This document shows positions 5,928 to 13,101 of a DNA stretch of 17,225 nucleotides, piece by piece. The notes below the pieces were generated by a model. It was not told where the DNA came from, did not search any database, and worked only from the letters and a program-made list of their open reading frames with translations. Position 1 is the stretch's first letter; every line of letters starts with the position of its first letter. Source of the DNA: Campylobacter sp. (GTDB taxonomy: Bacteria; Campylobacterota; Campylobacteria; Campylobacterales; Campylobacteraceae). The stretch covers positions 1 through 17,225 of the forward strand of contig JAFVMP010000083.1 in NCBI GenBank assembly GCA_017506845.1, in the 5' to 3' direction. A program made the translations under genes and the position numbers.

Positions 5928-6839
5928 GTGATGAGAAGTAAAAGCTATATATTTGGCATTTTTATCACGCTTATTGGTGGAATTTTATGGGGTTTTAGTG
6001 GAGCTTGTGGAGCCTATCTTTTTAAATTCCACCAAGTTGGTTCTGATTGGCTCGTCCCATATAGATTGCTTTTATCTGGTATTTTGCTTTTAATATTTTG
6101 CCTATTTAAAAATCCAAAAACTATATTTAATCCACTTAAAAATATTTATAATTATCCAAGACTTTTATTTTTTGCGCTTATTGGCTTGATGATGACGCAA
6201 TATAGCTATTTTTATGCTATTGAGCTATCCAATCCTGCAGTTGCAACGGTTTTACAATATACTGCTCCAGTATTTATTCTTGGACTTGCATGCTTTTATG
6301 ATAAAAGATTACCAAGCAAAATAGAGTTTTATGCATTGATTTTAGCAGCAGTTGGTGTGTTTTTGCTAGCTACTCATGGCAAGATTGATACTTTAGCGCT
6401 ATCTTTAAAAGCTTTAATATTTTGCCTTATTAGTGCGCTTTGTGTTGTGGTATATAATTTTGCACCCCAAAAGTTAGCTAGAGTATATGGAATTGAGCTT
6501 GTGCTTGGCTGGGGGCTTGTTATTGGGGGAGTTGTTTTGGCTTTATATATGCAGGTTTGGAATCTTGATGGAGTAAGTAGATTAAGTGGATATTTAGCAC
6601 TTGGTGGTGTTGTGATATTTGGTACTGTTTTAGCTTTTAGTTTTTATCTATGGGGAGTGGAGTTAATTGGAGCGCCAAAAGCAAGTATGATAGCTGCAAT
6701 CGAACCAGTATCTGCTGCTATGTTTAGCTATTTTTGGCTAAATGTGGAATTTACAGCTTATGATTTAATTGGGTTTATAGCAATTATGTTATGCGTATTA
6801 ATACTATCAAAAGATAAAAAAGATGAATTTAAGTGTTAA
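5928..6839 (+). CDS. EamA/DMT-superfamily transporter
   Basis: A 303-residue inner-membrane protein with about ten hydrophobic helices arranged as two EamA repeats. Repeat 1 starts with GGILWGFSGACGAYLFK and has a YFYAIELSNPAVATVLQYTAPVF segment. Repeat 2 has FGTVLAFSFYLWGVELIGAPKASMIAAIEPVSAA, the signature region of drug/metabolite transporters (RhaT/EamA, YcxC-like). The substrate is unknown; family members export amino acids or metabolites. The start is GTG 5928 or the next codon, ATG 5931; no strong ribosome binding site distinguishes them. It overlaps rarA by 17 bases, so the two are probably translated from one message. Confidence 0.88.
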   Translation: MMRSKSYIFGIFITLIGGILWGFSGACGAYLFKFHQVGSDWLVPYRLLLSGILLLIFCLFKNPKTIFNPLKNIYNYPRLLFFALIGLMMTQYSYFYAIELSNPAVATVLQYTAPVFILGLACFYDKRLPSKIEFYALILAAVGVFLLATHGKIDTLALSLKALIFCLISALCVVVYNFAPQKLARVYGIELVLGWGLVIGGVVLALYMQVWNLDGVSRLSGYLALGGVVIFGTVLAFSFYLWGVELIGAPKASMIAAIEPVSAAMFSYFWLNVEFTAYDLIGFIAIMLCVLILSKDKKDEFKC

Positions 6840-8004
6840 GTTTAGACCAAATAAAATAGAACAAATGGTAGGCCATGATGATATTAGGGAAATTTTTGCT
6901 AAATTTATAGAGAATAAAAATATTCCTCATAGCCTATTTTTTGGTAGTGCAGGAAGTGGCAAGACCACAATGGCTAAGATTATTGCTAAACAGATGGAGT
7001 ATGAGTTTTTTGAGCTTGATGGGGCAAATTTAAAAAGCGAAGATATTAGAAAAATTATAGCAAAATTTGAAGGTTCTTTTTATTTGCCACTTATATTTAT
7101 AGATGAATTTCATCGCTTAAGCAAAACTCAACAAGAGACGCTTTTAATCCCTATGGAAGAGAAAAAATGTATAATCATAGGCGCCACTACAGAAAATCCT
7201 AAATTTACAGTAAGTAGCGGTATCCGCTCAAGAATGATGATATTTGAGTTTAAGCTACTATCTTATGATGATTTAGAAAAACTCTTAAATGATATTCAAA
7301 AAAGCATATATTTTCAAATCAATCAAGAGGCCAAAGAGTATCTAATTAGCTCAAGTTCAGGAGATGCTAGAAGTATGCTAAATTTGCTTGAATATGCGCT
7401 AAATATAGATAAAAATATAAGCTTAAAAACTTTAAAAACCCTTAGATGTTCTAGTTTTGGCGAGGGAAGTAGTAGTAAAGATACTCACTATAACCTTATA
7501 AGTGCTATGATAAAAAGTCTGCGTGGTAGCGATGTAGATGCAGCAATATATTATCTTGCAAGGCTTATAGCAGCTGGGGAGGAGCCAGAGTTTTTAGCGC
7601 GTAGAATGGTGATATTTGCTAGTGAAGATATAGGCAATGCCAATCCAAATGCTCTAAATATTGCTACAAATACTATGCTAGCAGTATCTAAAATCGGCTA
7701 TCCTGAAGCTAGGATTATACTTTCTCAGTGCGCTATATATTTAGCCAATTCTCCAAAATCAAACTCAAGTTATAAGGCTATAAATTTAGCTTTAGATTAT
7801 ATAGCCAAAAATCCAGCCTTACCAGTGCCGCCATATCTTATCAATACAAATCCAGCCAAAAAAGATTATCTATATCCGCATGATTTTGGCGGATGGGTGG
7901 AGCAAAAATATATGCTAAAAGATTTAAAATTTTACCATAGCAATGGTATTGGATTTGAGCAAACGCTAGATGATTGGCTCATAAAACTTAAATTTAAGAA
8001 TTAA
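6823..8004 (+). CDS. rarA: RarA/MgsA AAA+ ATPase, replication-associated recombination protein
   Basis: A 393-residue clamp-loader-related ATPase acting at stalled replication forks. It has Walker A GSAGSGKTT (41-49), Walker B IFIDEFHR (91-98), sensor 1 GATTENP (120-126) and an arginine-finger SGIRSRM (131-137). The C-terminal half has the family's ASEDIGNANPNAL and PPYLINTNPAKKDYLYPHDFGGWVEQKYM segments. The length is a little short of the E. coli protein (about 447) but the domains are complete. The start codon lies within the end of the transporter gene. A strong hairpin terminator follows at 8009-8044. Confidence 0.93.
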   Translation: MNLSVKFRPNKIEQMVGHDDIREIFAKFIENKNIPHSLFFGSAGSGKTTMAKIIAKQMEYEFFELDGANLKSEDIRKIIAKFEGSFYLPLIFIDEFHRLSKTQQETLLIPMEEKKCIIIGATTENPKFTVSSGIRSRMMIFEFKLLSYDDLEKLLNDIQKSIYFQINQEAKEYLISSSSGDARSMLNLLEYALNIDKNISLKTLKTLRCSSFGEGSSSKDTHYNLISAMIKSLRGSDVDAAIYYLARLIAAGEEPEFLARRMVIFASEDIGNANPNALNIATNTMLAVSKIGYPEARIILSQCAIYLANSPKSNSSYKAINLALDYIAKNPALPVPPYLINTNPAKKDYLYPHDFGGWVEQKYMLKDLKFYHSNGIGFEQTLDDWLIKLKFKN

Positions 8005-8008
8005 TCCA

Positions 8009-8044
8009 AAATTAAGATTAATAAGGGTTTTATAATCTTAATTT
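8009..8044 (+). terminator. Terminator after rarA
   Basis: Twelve perfect pairs (AAATTAAGATTA at 8009-8020 with TAATCTTAATTT at 8033-8044) around a 12-base loop. The 3' arm overlaps the start of the next promoter. It marks the boundary between the core genes and the capsule-associated block. Confidence 0.65.
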
Positions 8045-8075
8045 AAGTTTTGCTTATGATTAAATTTGATAGAAT
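8042..8075 (+). promoter_or_regulatory. Promoter of the hydrolase-P450 operon
   Basis: TTTAAGTTTT (8042-8051) matches the Campylobacter -35 region form TTTAAGTnTT. It is followed after 18 bases by TAGAAT (8070-8075). Transcription would start near 8082, which puts the 10-G tract in the leader. The same layout with an 18-base gap is seen ahead of kpsD. Confidence 0.65.
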
Positions 8076-8095
8076 AGCCAATTTGTAAATTATTA

Positions 8096-8105
8096 GGGGG
8101 GGGGG
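8096..8105 (+). repeat. 10-G tract acting as or next to the ribosome binding site
   Basis: Ten consecutive G end 5 bases before the GTG start at 8111. There is no other ribosome binding site, so the G run itself probably pairs with the 16S rRNA tail. Poly-G tracts of 8-11 are the classic phase-variable elements of Campylobacter. Because this one lies outside the reading frame, length change would tune expression instead of switching the frame. Confidence 0.85.
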
Positions 8106-8110
8106 TAGAG

Positions 8111-9217
8111 GTGAATAGAGAAGTTTTTTATATCGCTGGGTTTGATCCTAGAAGTCCAAAGTATTACTACTCCATCTTTAAGAGTAATATTATTAAAACA
8201 AGTAGAATAGAGCAAGATTATTTAAATTTAAATAAATTAGAAAATGCAGAAATTCCAAATTTTATCATAGATTATAAAGGTTGTAAAACTAGATATAATT
8301 TTTTAGCTTGGAATGATATAGTAATAGAGCATTTTTACAAGAAATTTTTTGATGTATTTGCTGCACTTATTGTGTCTTTTATCGGTTATACTATCTCTAG
8401 TGTAACCTATATGATAGCAAAATATTCACGCACTCAGCTTATTGCTGGATACTATCCTTTATTATTTATATTATTTTCATATTTTATGATTATTTTGGTT
8501 TGTTATATTTTAGGCTCTATTATGGGGATTACTCTTTTGTGGGGTTTAGTTGCTATTTTGATATTTTATCTTGGCACTAAAGCAATATTTTATATCGGGC
8601 AAAAGGCTGGAATATTTTGGCTGCTTAGTATATATAAGTTTTGCTATAGATATGCTCAGCAAAGAGTTAATGGAATAGATAAGAGAAATGAGTTTTTTGC
8701 TAATGCGATAATAAATAGTATAAAAAATAATCAAAATAACAATACTGAGATTATGGTTGTAGCTCATAGTGTAGGGACGATTTTGGCTATTAGCAGCGTA
8801 GCAAAGGTTATAAAAAAGTGCAAACTCGAAGGTTTAAATATATCAAATTTAAAGCTTGTATTGATTGGCGGATGTGTGCCACTTACATCGTTTCAAAAGT
8901 GTGGAGATAAATTTAAAAAAGAGCTTGAGATAGTAGCAAATTCAGATATTACTTGGCTAGATTTTAGTTCTAAAATAGATGGTGCTTGCTTTTTTATGCT
9001 TGATTATGTTAAATGTTCAGGCGTGCAAGCAAAGCGTTCGCCAAAACTCATCTCAGTGAGATTTTTTAAAATTTATGATAAAAAAACCTATAAAAATATA
9101 AGGTATAAGTGGTATGAGGTGCATTTTTTGTATCTTAAAGCTACTCAAATTAGCGGTGGATATGATTATTTTTATATGATCGCAGATCCTAGCAGACTTG
9201 AAGATAAAGTATTTTAA
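8111..9217 (+). CDS. Membrane-anchored alpha/beta-hydrolase-like protein
   Basis: A 368-residue protein starting YIAGFDPRSPKYYYS, a conserved-looking beta strand and oxyanion region of an alpha/beta hydrolase. Hydrophobic helices at about 80-105 and 116-165 are inserted within the fold. The nucleophile elbow VVAHSVGTIL (Ser220; AHSVG in place of GHSxG) is followed by VLIGGCVPL. Asp286/Asp290-type acidic residues and a late His337 could complete a triad. The substrate is unknown; lipid or glycolipid is plausible given the membrane location. From memory it corresponds to the membrane protein next to the P450 in the C. jejuni capsule locus (Cj1412c). The GTG start fits the conserved N-terminus, with the G tract just upstream. 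The stop is 9 bases from the P450 start and overlaps its ribosome binding site, indicating an operon. Confidence 0.65.
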   Translation: MNREVFYIAGFDPRSPKYYYSIFKSNIIKTSRIEQDYLNLNKLENAEIPNFIIDYKGCKTRYNFLAWNDIVIEHFYKKFFDVFAALIVSFIGYTISSVTYMIAKYSRTQLIAGYYPLLFILFSYFMIILVCYILGSIMGITLLWGLVAILIFYLGTKAIFYIGQKAGIFWLLSIYKFCYRYAQQRVNGIDKRNEFFANAIINSIKNNQNNNTEIMVVAHSVGTILAISSVAKVIKKCKLEGLNISNLKLVLIGGCVPLTSFQKCGDKFKKELEIVANSDITWLDFSSKIDGACFFMLDYVKCSGVQAKRSPKLISVRFFKIYDKKTYKNIRYKWYEVHFLYLKATQISGGYDYFYMIADPSRLEDKVF

Positions 9218-9226
9218 GGAGCAGAT

Positions 9227-10582
9227 ATGGGAGTATGTCCATTTCACCCAAAACCACATAATAGCAAAGCTGGGCTGATAACGACATTTTTGCTCAAGCG
9301 CAGATCGTGGCTAGATGGCCTATATGCTAAAAGCTATAAGATGAGAGCTGGTAGGGTAAAGATGCCTGGATTTGACCTTTTTGTAGTAAATGATCCTAAA
9401 GAAGTTCGTAAAATTATGATAGATAATGTTAAAGAATTTCCAAAAAGCGATATGCTCCATGAGCTTTTAAAGCCTCTTTTGGGTGTTAGTATTTTTACTA
9501 CTAATGGCGAGGTATGGAAAAAGCAAAGAGAGCTTTTAAGACCAAGCTTTGAGATGACTAGGATTAGTAAGGTTTTTGATCTGATGAGTAGTGCAGCTGC
9601 TGATATGATGGATAGATTTAGAAAATATCCTGATGGATCTATCGTTGAGGTTGATGAGCATATGACATTTGTAACTGCAGATGTGATATTTCGTACTATT
9701 ATGAGTTCTAAGCTAGATGAGATAAAAGGCAAAGAGATATTGCATGCATTTGTAACATTTCAAGAAGAGACTGCTAGAACAGCTATTAGGAAGTTTTTTT
9801 GTGTGCCGCAATGGCTTTCAAATATTCTTGGCGAAAATAAAAGAATGAAAGCAGGAGCTATTATTAGAAAAAGCCTATCAGATATTATTAAACCTAGGTA
9901 TGATAGTTATAAAAACGATAATTATAGCGATATTCTCTCATCGCTTTTGCATACAGTAGATGCTAGTAGTGGGGAGCGTTTTAGTTTTGAAGAGATTTTA
10001 GATCAAGTATCAATGCTATTTTTAGCAGGTCATGAGACAACAGCAAGCTCTCTAACATGGACTCTATACTGCTTAAGCCTTGATCAAGACGCTCAGCAAA
10101 AAGCATATAATGAGATAATTAGCATTAATAAAGATGGCAAATTTAGCATTTCAGATATTAAAGAGATGAAGTATTTAACTAATGTCTTTAAAGAAGCTCT
10201 AAGACTATATCCGCCAGTTGGATTCTTTGCTCGTCAAAGTAAAGGCGAGGCTAAGATACGAGATAAGGTGCTGCAAAAAGGATCTGGGGTTGTCGTTGCA
10301 CCGTGGCTAATTCATAGGCATGATGATTTTTGGGATGCTCCACATGAGTTTAGGCCAGATAGACACAATGAAAATATTCCAAAAGAAAAATATATGCCAT
10401 TTGGGTTGGGTGAGCGAATTTGTATCGGGCAAGGCTTTGCTATGCAAGAGGCGATTATAATTTTAGCTAATATTTTGCGTGAATTTAAGTTGGAGCTAAA
10501 AGATGGATTTGTGCCAGATGTAGTTGGTAGGCTCACGGTTCGTTCAGCCAATGGTATGATGATAAAGATGTCAAAAAGGTAG
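9227..10582 (+). CDS. Cytochrome P450 (CYP172-like)
   Basis: A complete 451-residue P450. It shows the I-helix oxygen-activation motif AGHETT (267-272), the K-helix ExxR pair (Glu323, Arg326 in KEALRLYPP), the PERF-like FRPDRH, and the heme-binding loop FGLGERICIG with ligand Cys399. No N-terminal membrane helix is seen, so it is probably soluble. P450s are rare in epsilonproteobacteria; the single C. jejuni enzyme (Cj1411c, CYP172A1, from memory) has the same length and lies in the capsule region. The substrate is unknown; a fatty acid or isoprenoid is possible. No ferredoxin or reductase gene is nearby, so redox partners must be elsewhere. AGGAG precedes the ATG. Confidence 0.95.
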   Translation: MGVCPFHPKPHNSKAGLITTFLLKRRSWLDGLYAKSYKMRAGRVKMPGFDLFVVNDPKEVRKIMIDNVKEFPKSDMLHELLKPLLGVSIFTTNGEVWKKQRELLRPSFEMTRISKVFDLMSSAAADMMDRFRKYPDGSIVEVDEHMTFVTADVIFRTIMSSKLDEIKGKEILHAFVTFQEETARTAIRKFFCVPQWLSNILGENKRMKAGAIIRKSLSDIIKPRYDSYKNDNYSDILSSLLHTVDASSGERFSFEEILDQVSMLFLAGHETTASSLTWTLYCLSLDQDAQQKAYNEIISINKDGKFSISDIKEMKYLTNVFKEALRLYPPVGFFARQSKGEAKIRDKVLQKGSGVVVAPWLIHRHDDFWDAPHEFRPDRHNENIPKEKYMPFGLGERICIGQGFAMQEAIIILANILREFKLELKDGFVPDVVGRLTVRSANGMMIKMSKR

Positions 10583-10587
10583 TAAAT

Positions 10588-10950
10588 TTGAGATTAAAAG
10601 AGAAGCTAGCTGGGACTATTTTGCTTTGTGCGTTAGTCCCATTGGCTGTAATTGGTTATATCTATATCGCTATTGTAGGGACTTTTGGTGATCCATCTCG
10701 TGCTAGACAGGCAGTTAGAGCGCTTGATCACTTTGTCAATGCAGCTGTATTTAATGGATATGCATGGGAGTCAGTTTCTAGTCATGCATGGAGAATGCGT
10801 CATAAAAGATGGGCTAAAATTGTTATTTTCATCACCGACAAATTTCAAAAAAATCACTGTCAAAGAGCCAATAAAAGAGAACAGCCAATTATCGATCTAA
10901 TGCTCTCAAGAAGGCTAAATGAGCAGACAATAGGTATAAAGAAAAAATAA
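10588..10950 (+). CDS. Small membrane protein of unknown function
   Basis: A 120-residue protein with one N-terminal membrane helix (about 10-32) and a soluble tail. The tail carries LDHFVNAAVFNGYAWESVSSHAWR, RWAKIVIFITDKF and HCQRANKRE. The spacing of Asp, Asn, Gly, Glu, SSxAWR, a later Asp and HC resembles a family of short proteins common in prophages and plasmids (pattern D...N...G...ETLSSRAWR...HC..A...E, from memory). It starts with TTG, 5 bases after the P450 stop, with AAGG upstream, and is probably the third gene of the hydrolase-P450 operon; C. jejuni has a membrane protein (Cj1410c) at the same position relative to its P450. Function is not known. Confidence 0.65.
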   Translation: MRLKEKLAGTILLCALVPLAVIGYIYIAIVGTFGDPSRARQAVRALDHFVNAAVFNGYAWESVSSHAWRMRHKRWAKIVIFITDKFQKNHCQRANKREQPIIDLMLSRRLNEQTIGIKKK

Positions 10951-10991
10951 TAAAAATTTAATTTAGATATGTAAATATTTAAAAACATAAT

Positions 10992-11025
10992 TTTAAGCTC
11001 TTTATTACTTGATTTTAAGTAAAAT
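10992..11025 (+). promoter_or_regulatory. Promoter of kpsD
   Basis: TTTAAGCTCT (10992-11001) resembles the TTTAAGTnTT -35 region, and 18 bases later TAAAAT (11020-11025) serves as the -10. Transcription would start near 11032, about 30 bases before the ATG. The architecture matches the hydrolase-P450 promoter. Confidence 0.6.
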
Positions 11026-11061
11026 TTAGCACTTAGTATTTGGAATTTGAAAGATTAAAAA

Positions 11062-12735
11062 ATGAAAAAAATATTATCAATTTTAACTATTTTTGCTACT
11101 GCAGCAATAGCAATTGCACCTGTTAGTTCTATAAACTCAGTCAATTCGGCTAAGGCAAATTCTCAAGCTCAAATTGCAAACTCGCAATCTCAAGCTGCGC
11201 TAATCCCACAAGATGCCAATCTCACTATAAGCGCTACAGAGCCAACTCAAATGGTTTTTGGTGAAAATTTATTTAATGGCAACTTTACAATGGTAAGCCA
11301 GCATATTTATAATCCTGATTATATTTTGGCTATTGGTGATGTGGTTAATGTCAAGCTATGGGGCGCATATGAGTTTGAACAGCAGCTTATTATCGATTCA
11401 CAAGGCAATATATTTTTACCAAAAGTTGGGGTTATTAAGCTTCTTGGTGTGAAAAATTCAAATTTAGTTAATGTGATTTCAAAAAGTGTAAAAAGAGTAT
11501 TTAAAGAAAATGTCCATGTCTATGCCGATATGGGAATTTATCAAAATGTATCTATATTTGTAACTGGAAATGTTAATAAACCTGGTCTTTATCAAGGACT
11601 TAGTTCGGATTCTCTTATACAGTTTATAGATAAAGCTGGTGGTATAAATCCACAATATGGAAGCTTTCGCAATATTACTGTAGTGCGAAATAATAAACCT
11701 TATAAAAATATTGATCTATATGATTTTATGGTAGATGGTAAGATTGAGATGTTTGCGCTAAAAAATGGCGATGTAATCTTGGTTGGTAGCGTTGGAGCAT
11801 ATATGAGCGCAAGTGGCGAAGTGCTTCGCTCATATAGATTTGAAGCAAAAGATAGCTCAATGAGTCTAAAAGAGTTAGCTAGACTAGCAGGAATTAAGCC
11901 AGTAGTAACCCAAGCTATAGTAAAAAGCTATAATAATAGCCAAATTCAAATTACTAGTTATCCTTTAACAAAATTTGATTCTGTAAAGTTAAGGGCTGGA
12001 GATGCTGTGGAGTTTATGACTGACCATGCTGCAACTGAAGTGCGTATAAATATAGATGGCGAACATAGCGGAGCTAGAGCGATTGTAGTACCTAAAGGGA
12101 CTACTCTTGGCGAGCTTATGGAAAAGATTGGATTTAATGCGCAGTCTAATGTAGATGCTATTCAGCTTTTTAGAAAAAGTGTAGCTAAAATGCAAAAAAA
12201 TCTTATAGATTCACATCTAAGAGAGCTAGAGTCTATCGCTCTTACGACATCATCAGCTACTACACAAGAAGCTCAAATCAGAGCTGCTGAGGCTAAATCT
12301 ATTTTGGAGTTTATAGAACGCGCTAAACAGGTTGAACCAAAAGGTCAAGTAGTAATTAGTAATAAAGATGATATAAATCAGATTGTTTTGCAAGAAGATG
12401 ATACGATATATATCCCAACTAAAGATAATATAGTAATTGTTCAAGGCGAAGTCTCTATGCCAGGGGCGTTTACTCATGTGGCTAATTCTGATATAGAAGA
12501 TTATATCGAGATGGCTGGAGATCTAAGCGCTAGAGCTGATAGTAGTAGAGTTATACTTGTTTCGGCTAATGGTAAAGCGGGTAAATTTAGAGCTTCTAGC
12601 AGCGAGGATGTGCATCCAGGGGATTCTATATTGGTGTTACCAAAAGTCGAGGGTAAAACTCTTCAAGCTACAAGTATCCTAACTCAAATTTTATATCAAT
12701 TAGCAATAGCTGCTAAGGTAGTCATAGATCTATAG
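11062..12735 (+). CDS. kpsD: KpsD, periplasmic/outer-membrane capsule export protein
   Basis: A 557-residue protein, close to the E. coli and C. jejuni KpsD length. Signal peptide: MKKILSILTIFATAAIAIA. A polysaccharide-export domain follows (about 89-160; ILAIGDVVNVKLWGAYEF, then IDSQGNIFLPKVGVIKLLGV), then repeated SLBB domains: one near 165-250 (IFVTGNVNKPGLYQG), one beginning ASGEVLRSYRF, and a last one at VIVQGEVSMPGAFTHV. A short coiled segment (about 375-430) separates them. It exports group 2-type capsule across the periplasm together with KpsE, KpsM and KpsT. Those partners are not in this window, so this is a split or rearranged capsule locus. Its own promoter and a strong terminator make it monocistronic. 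Confidence 0.92.
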   Translation: MKKILSILTIFATAAIAIAPVSSINSVNSAKANSQAQIANSQSQAALIPQDANLTISATEPTQMVFGENLFNGNFTMVSQHIYNPDYILAIGDVVNVKLWGAYEFEQQLIIDSQGNIFLPKVGVIKLLGVKNSNLVNVISKSVKRVFKENVHVYADMGIYQNVSIFVTGNVNKPGLYQGLSSDSLIQFIDKAGGINPQYGSFRNITVVRNNKPYKNIDLYDFMVDGKIEMFALKNGDVILVGSVGAYMSASGEVLRSYRFEAKDSSMSLKELARLAGIKPVVTQAIVKSYNNSQIQITSYPLTKFDSVKLRAGDAVEFMTDHAATEVRINIDGEHSGARAIVVPKGTTLGELMEKIGFNAQSNVDAIQLFRKSVAKMQKNLIDSHLRELESIALTTSSATTQEAQIRAAEAKSILEFIERAKQVEPKGQVVISNKDDINQIVLQEDDTIYIPTKDNIVIVQGEVSMPGAFTHVANSDIEDYIEMAGDLSARADSSRVILVSANGKAGKFRASSSEDVHPGDSILVLPKVEGKTLQATSILTQILYQLAIAAKVVIDL

Positions 12736-12752
12736 TTGAGTTTATATAGATA

Positions 12753-12791
12753 ATAAATTAGCATCATTAGATTGTGGTGGTGCTAATTTAT
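12753..12791 (+). terminator. Terminator after kpsD
   Basis: Eleven perfect pairs (ATAAATTAGCA at 12753-12763 with TGCTAATTTAT at 12781-12791), extendable inward by further pairs including G-U wobbles, close a long hairpin followed by an AT-rich tail. It lies 18 bases after the kpsD stop. Confidence 0.75.
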
Positions 12792-12862
12792 ATTTAAATT
12801 ATTATCGCTACTAAAATATAGTTTATATTCTTAGTTATACTCATTTAAAAAATTTTAATAGA

Positions 12863-12868
12863 TATAAT
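12863..12868 (+). promoter_or_regulatory. Likely -10 box of the second SGNH gene
   Basis: TATAAT in an AT-rich stretch would start transcription near 12875, putting the 13-T tract in the leader as in copy 1. The 236-base interval 12736-12971 otherwise contains only the kpsD terminator and the conserved leader. Confidence 0.4.
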
Positions 12869-12900
12869 AATAAATAAAATCTTAAATAAAATAATTAATC

Positions 12901-13101
12901 TATTTTTCTAATCTCGTTTTTTTTTTTTTGATAACCTACTGTTCGCAAATCGAATTTAGGAAGTTAATTAAATGAAAAATATTGTTTTATTAGGTGGTAG
13001 TAACTCTGTAATGGTAAATGGCTTACAAAAAGGTCTTAGAGAGTATGCAAATGTGACAAATTTAGCTTTGGGTGGAACAACAAGCATTCAAAATCTATAT
13101 G
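12901..13101 (+). repeat. 5' homology block shared with the first SGNH gene
   Basis: The leader and first ~37 codons match 673-875 in direct orientation at high nucleotide identity: almost all codons are the same, with synonymous differences. Further homology blocks lie at 1718-1955 versus 13956-14190 and at about 2275-2395 versus 14350-14468. The coding region between them is much more diverged. The two copies are about 12.2 kb apart and flank essential genes. Confidence 0.85.
12917..12929 (+). repeat. 13-base poly-T tract in the leader of the second SGNH gene
   Basis: Thirteen T follow the same CTAATCTCG as in copy 1 (which has 15 T). After the tract the leaders stay alike: GCAAATCGAATTTAGGAAG, then TTAATTAA and the ATG. 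The differing T counts are a direct sign that the tract changes length. Confidence 0.8.

Noticed and set aside
9334..9732. 132-codon minus-strand frame inside the P450 gene
   Set aside because: It is a shadow of a fully conserved P450 and lacks a ribosome binding site.
10685..10900. 71-codon plus-strand frame overlapping the small membrane protein
   Set aside because: It lies wholly within the 120-codon gene in another frame; the larger gene has the membrane helix, conserved pattern and operon spacing.
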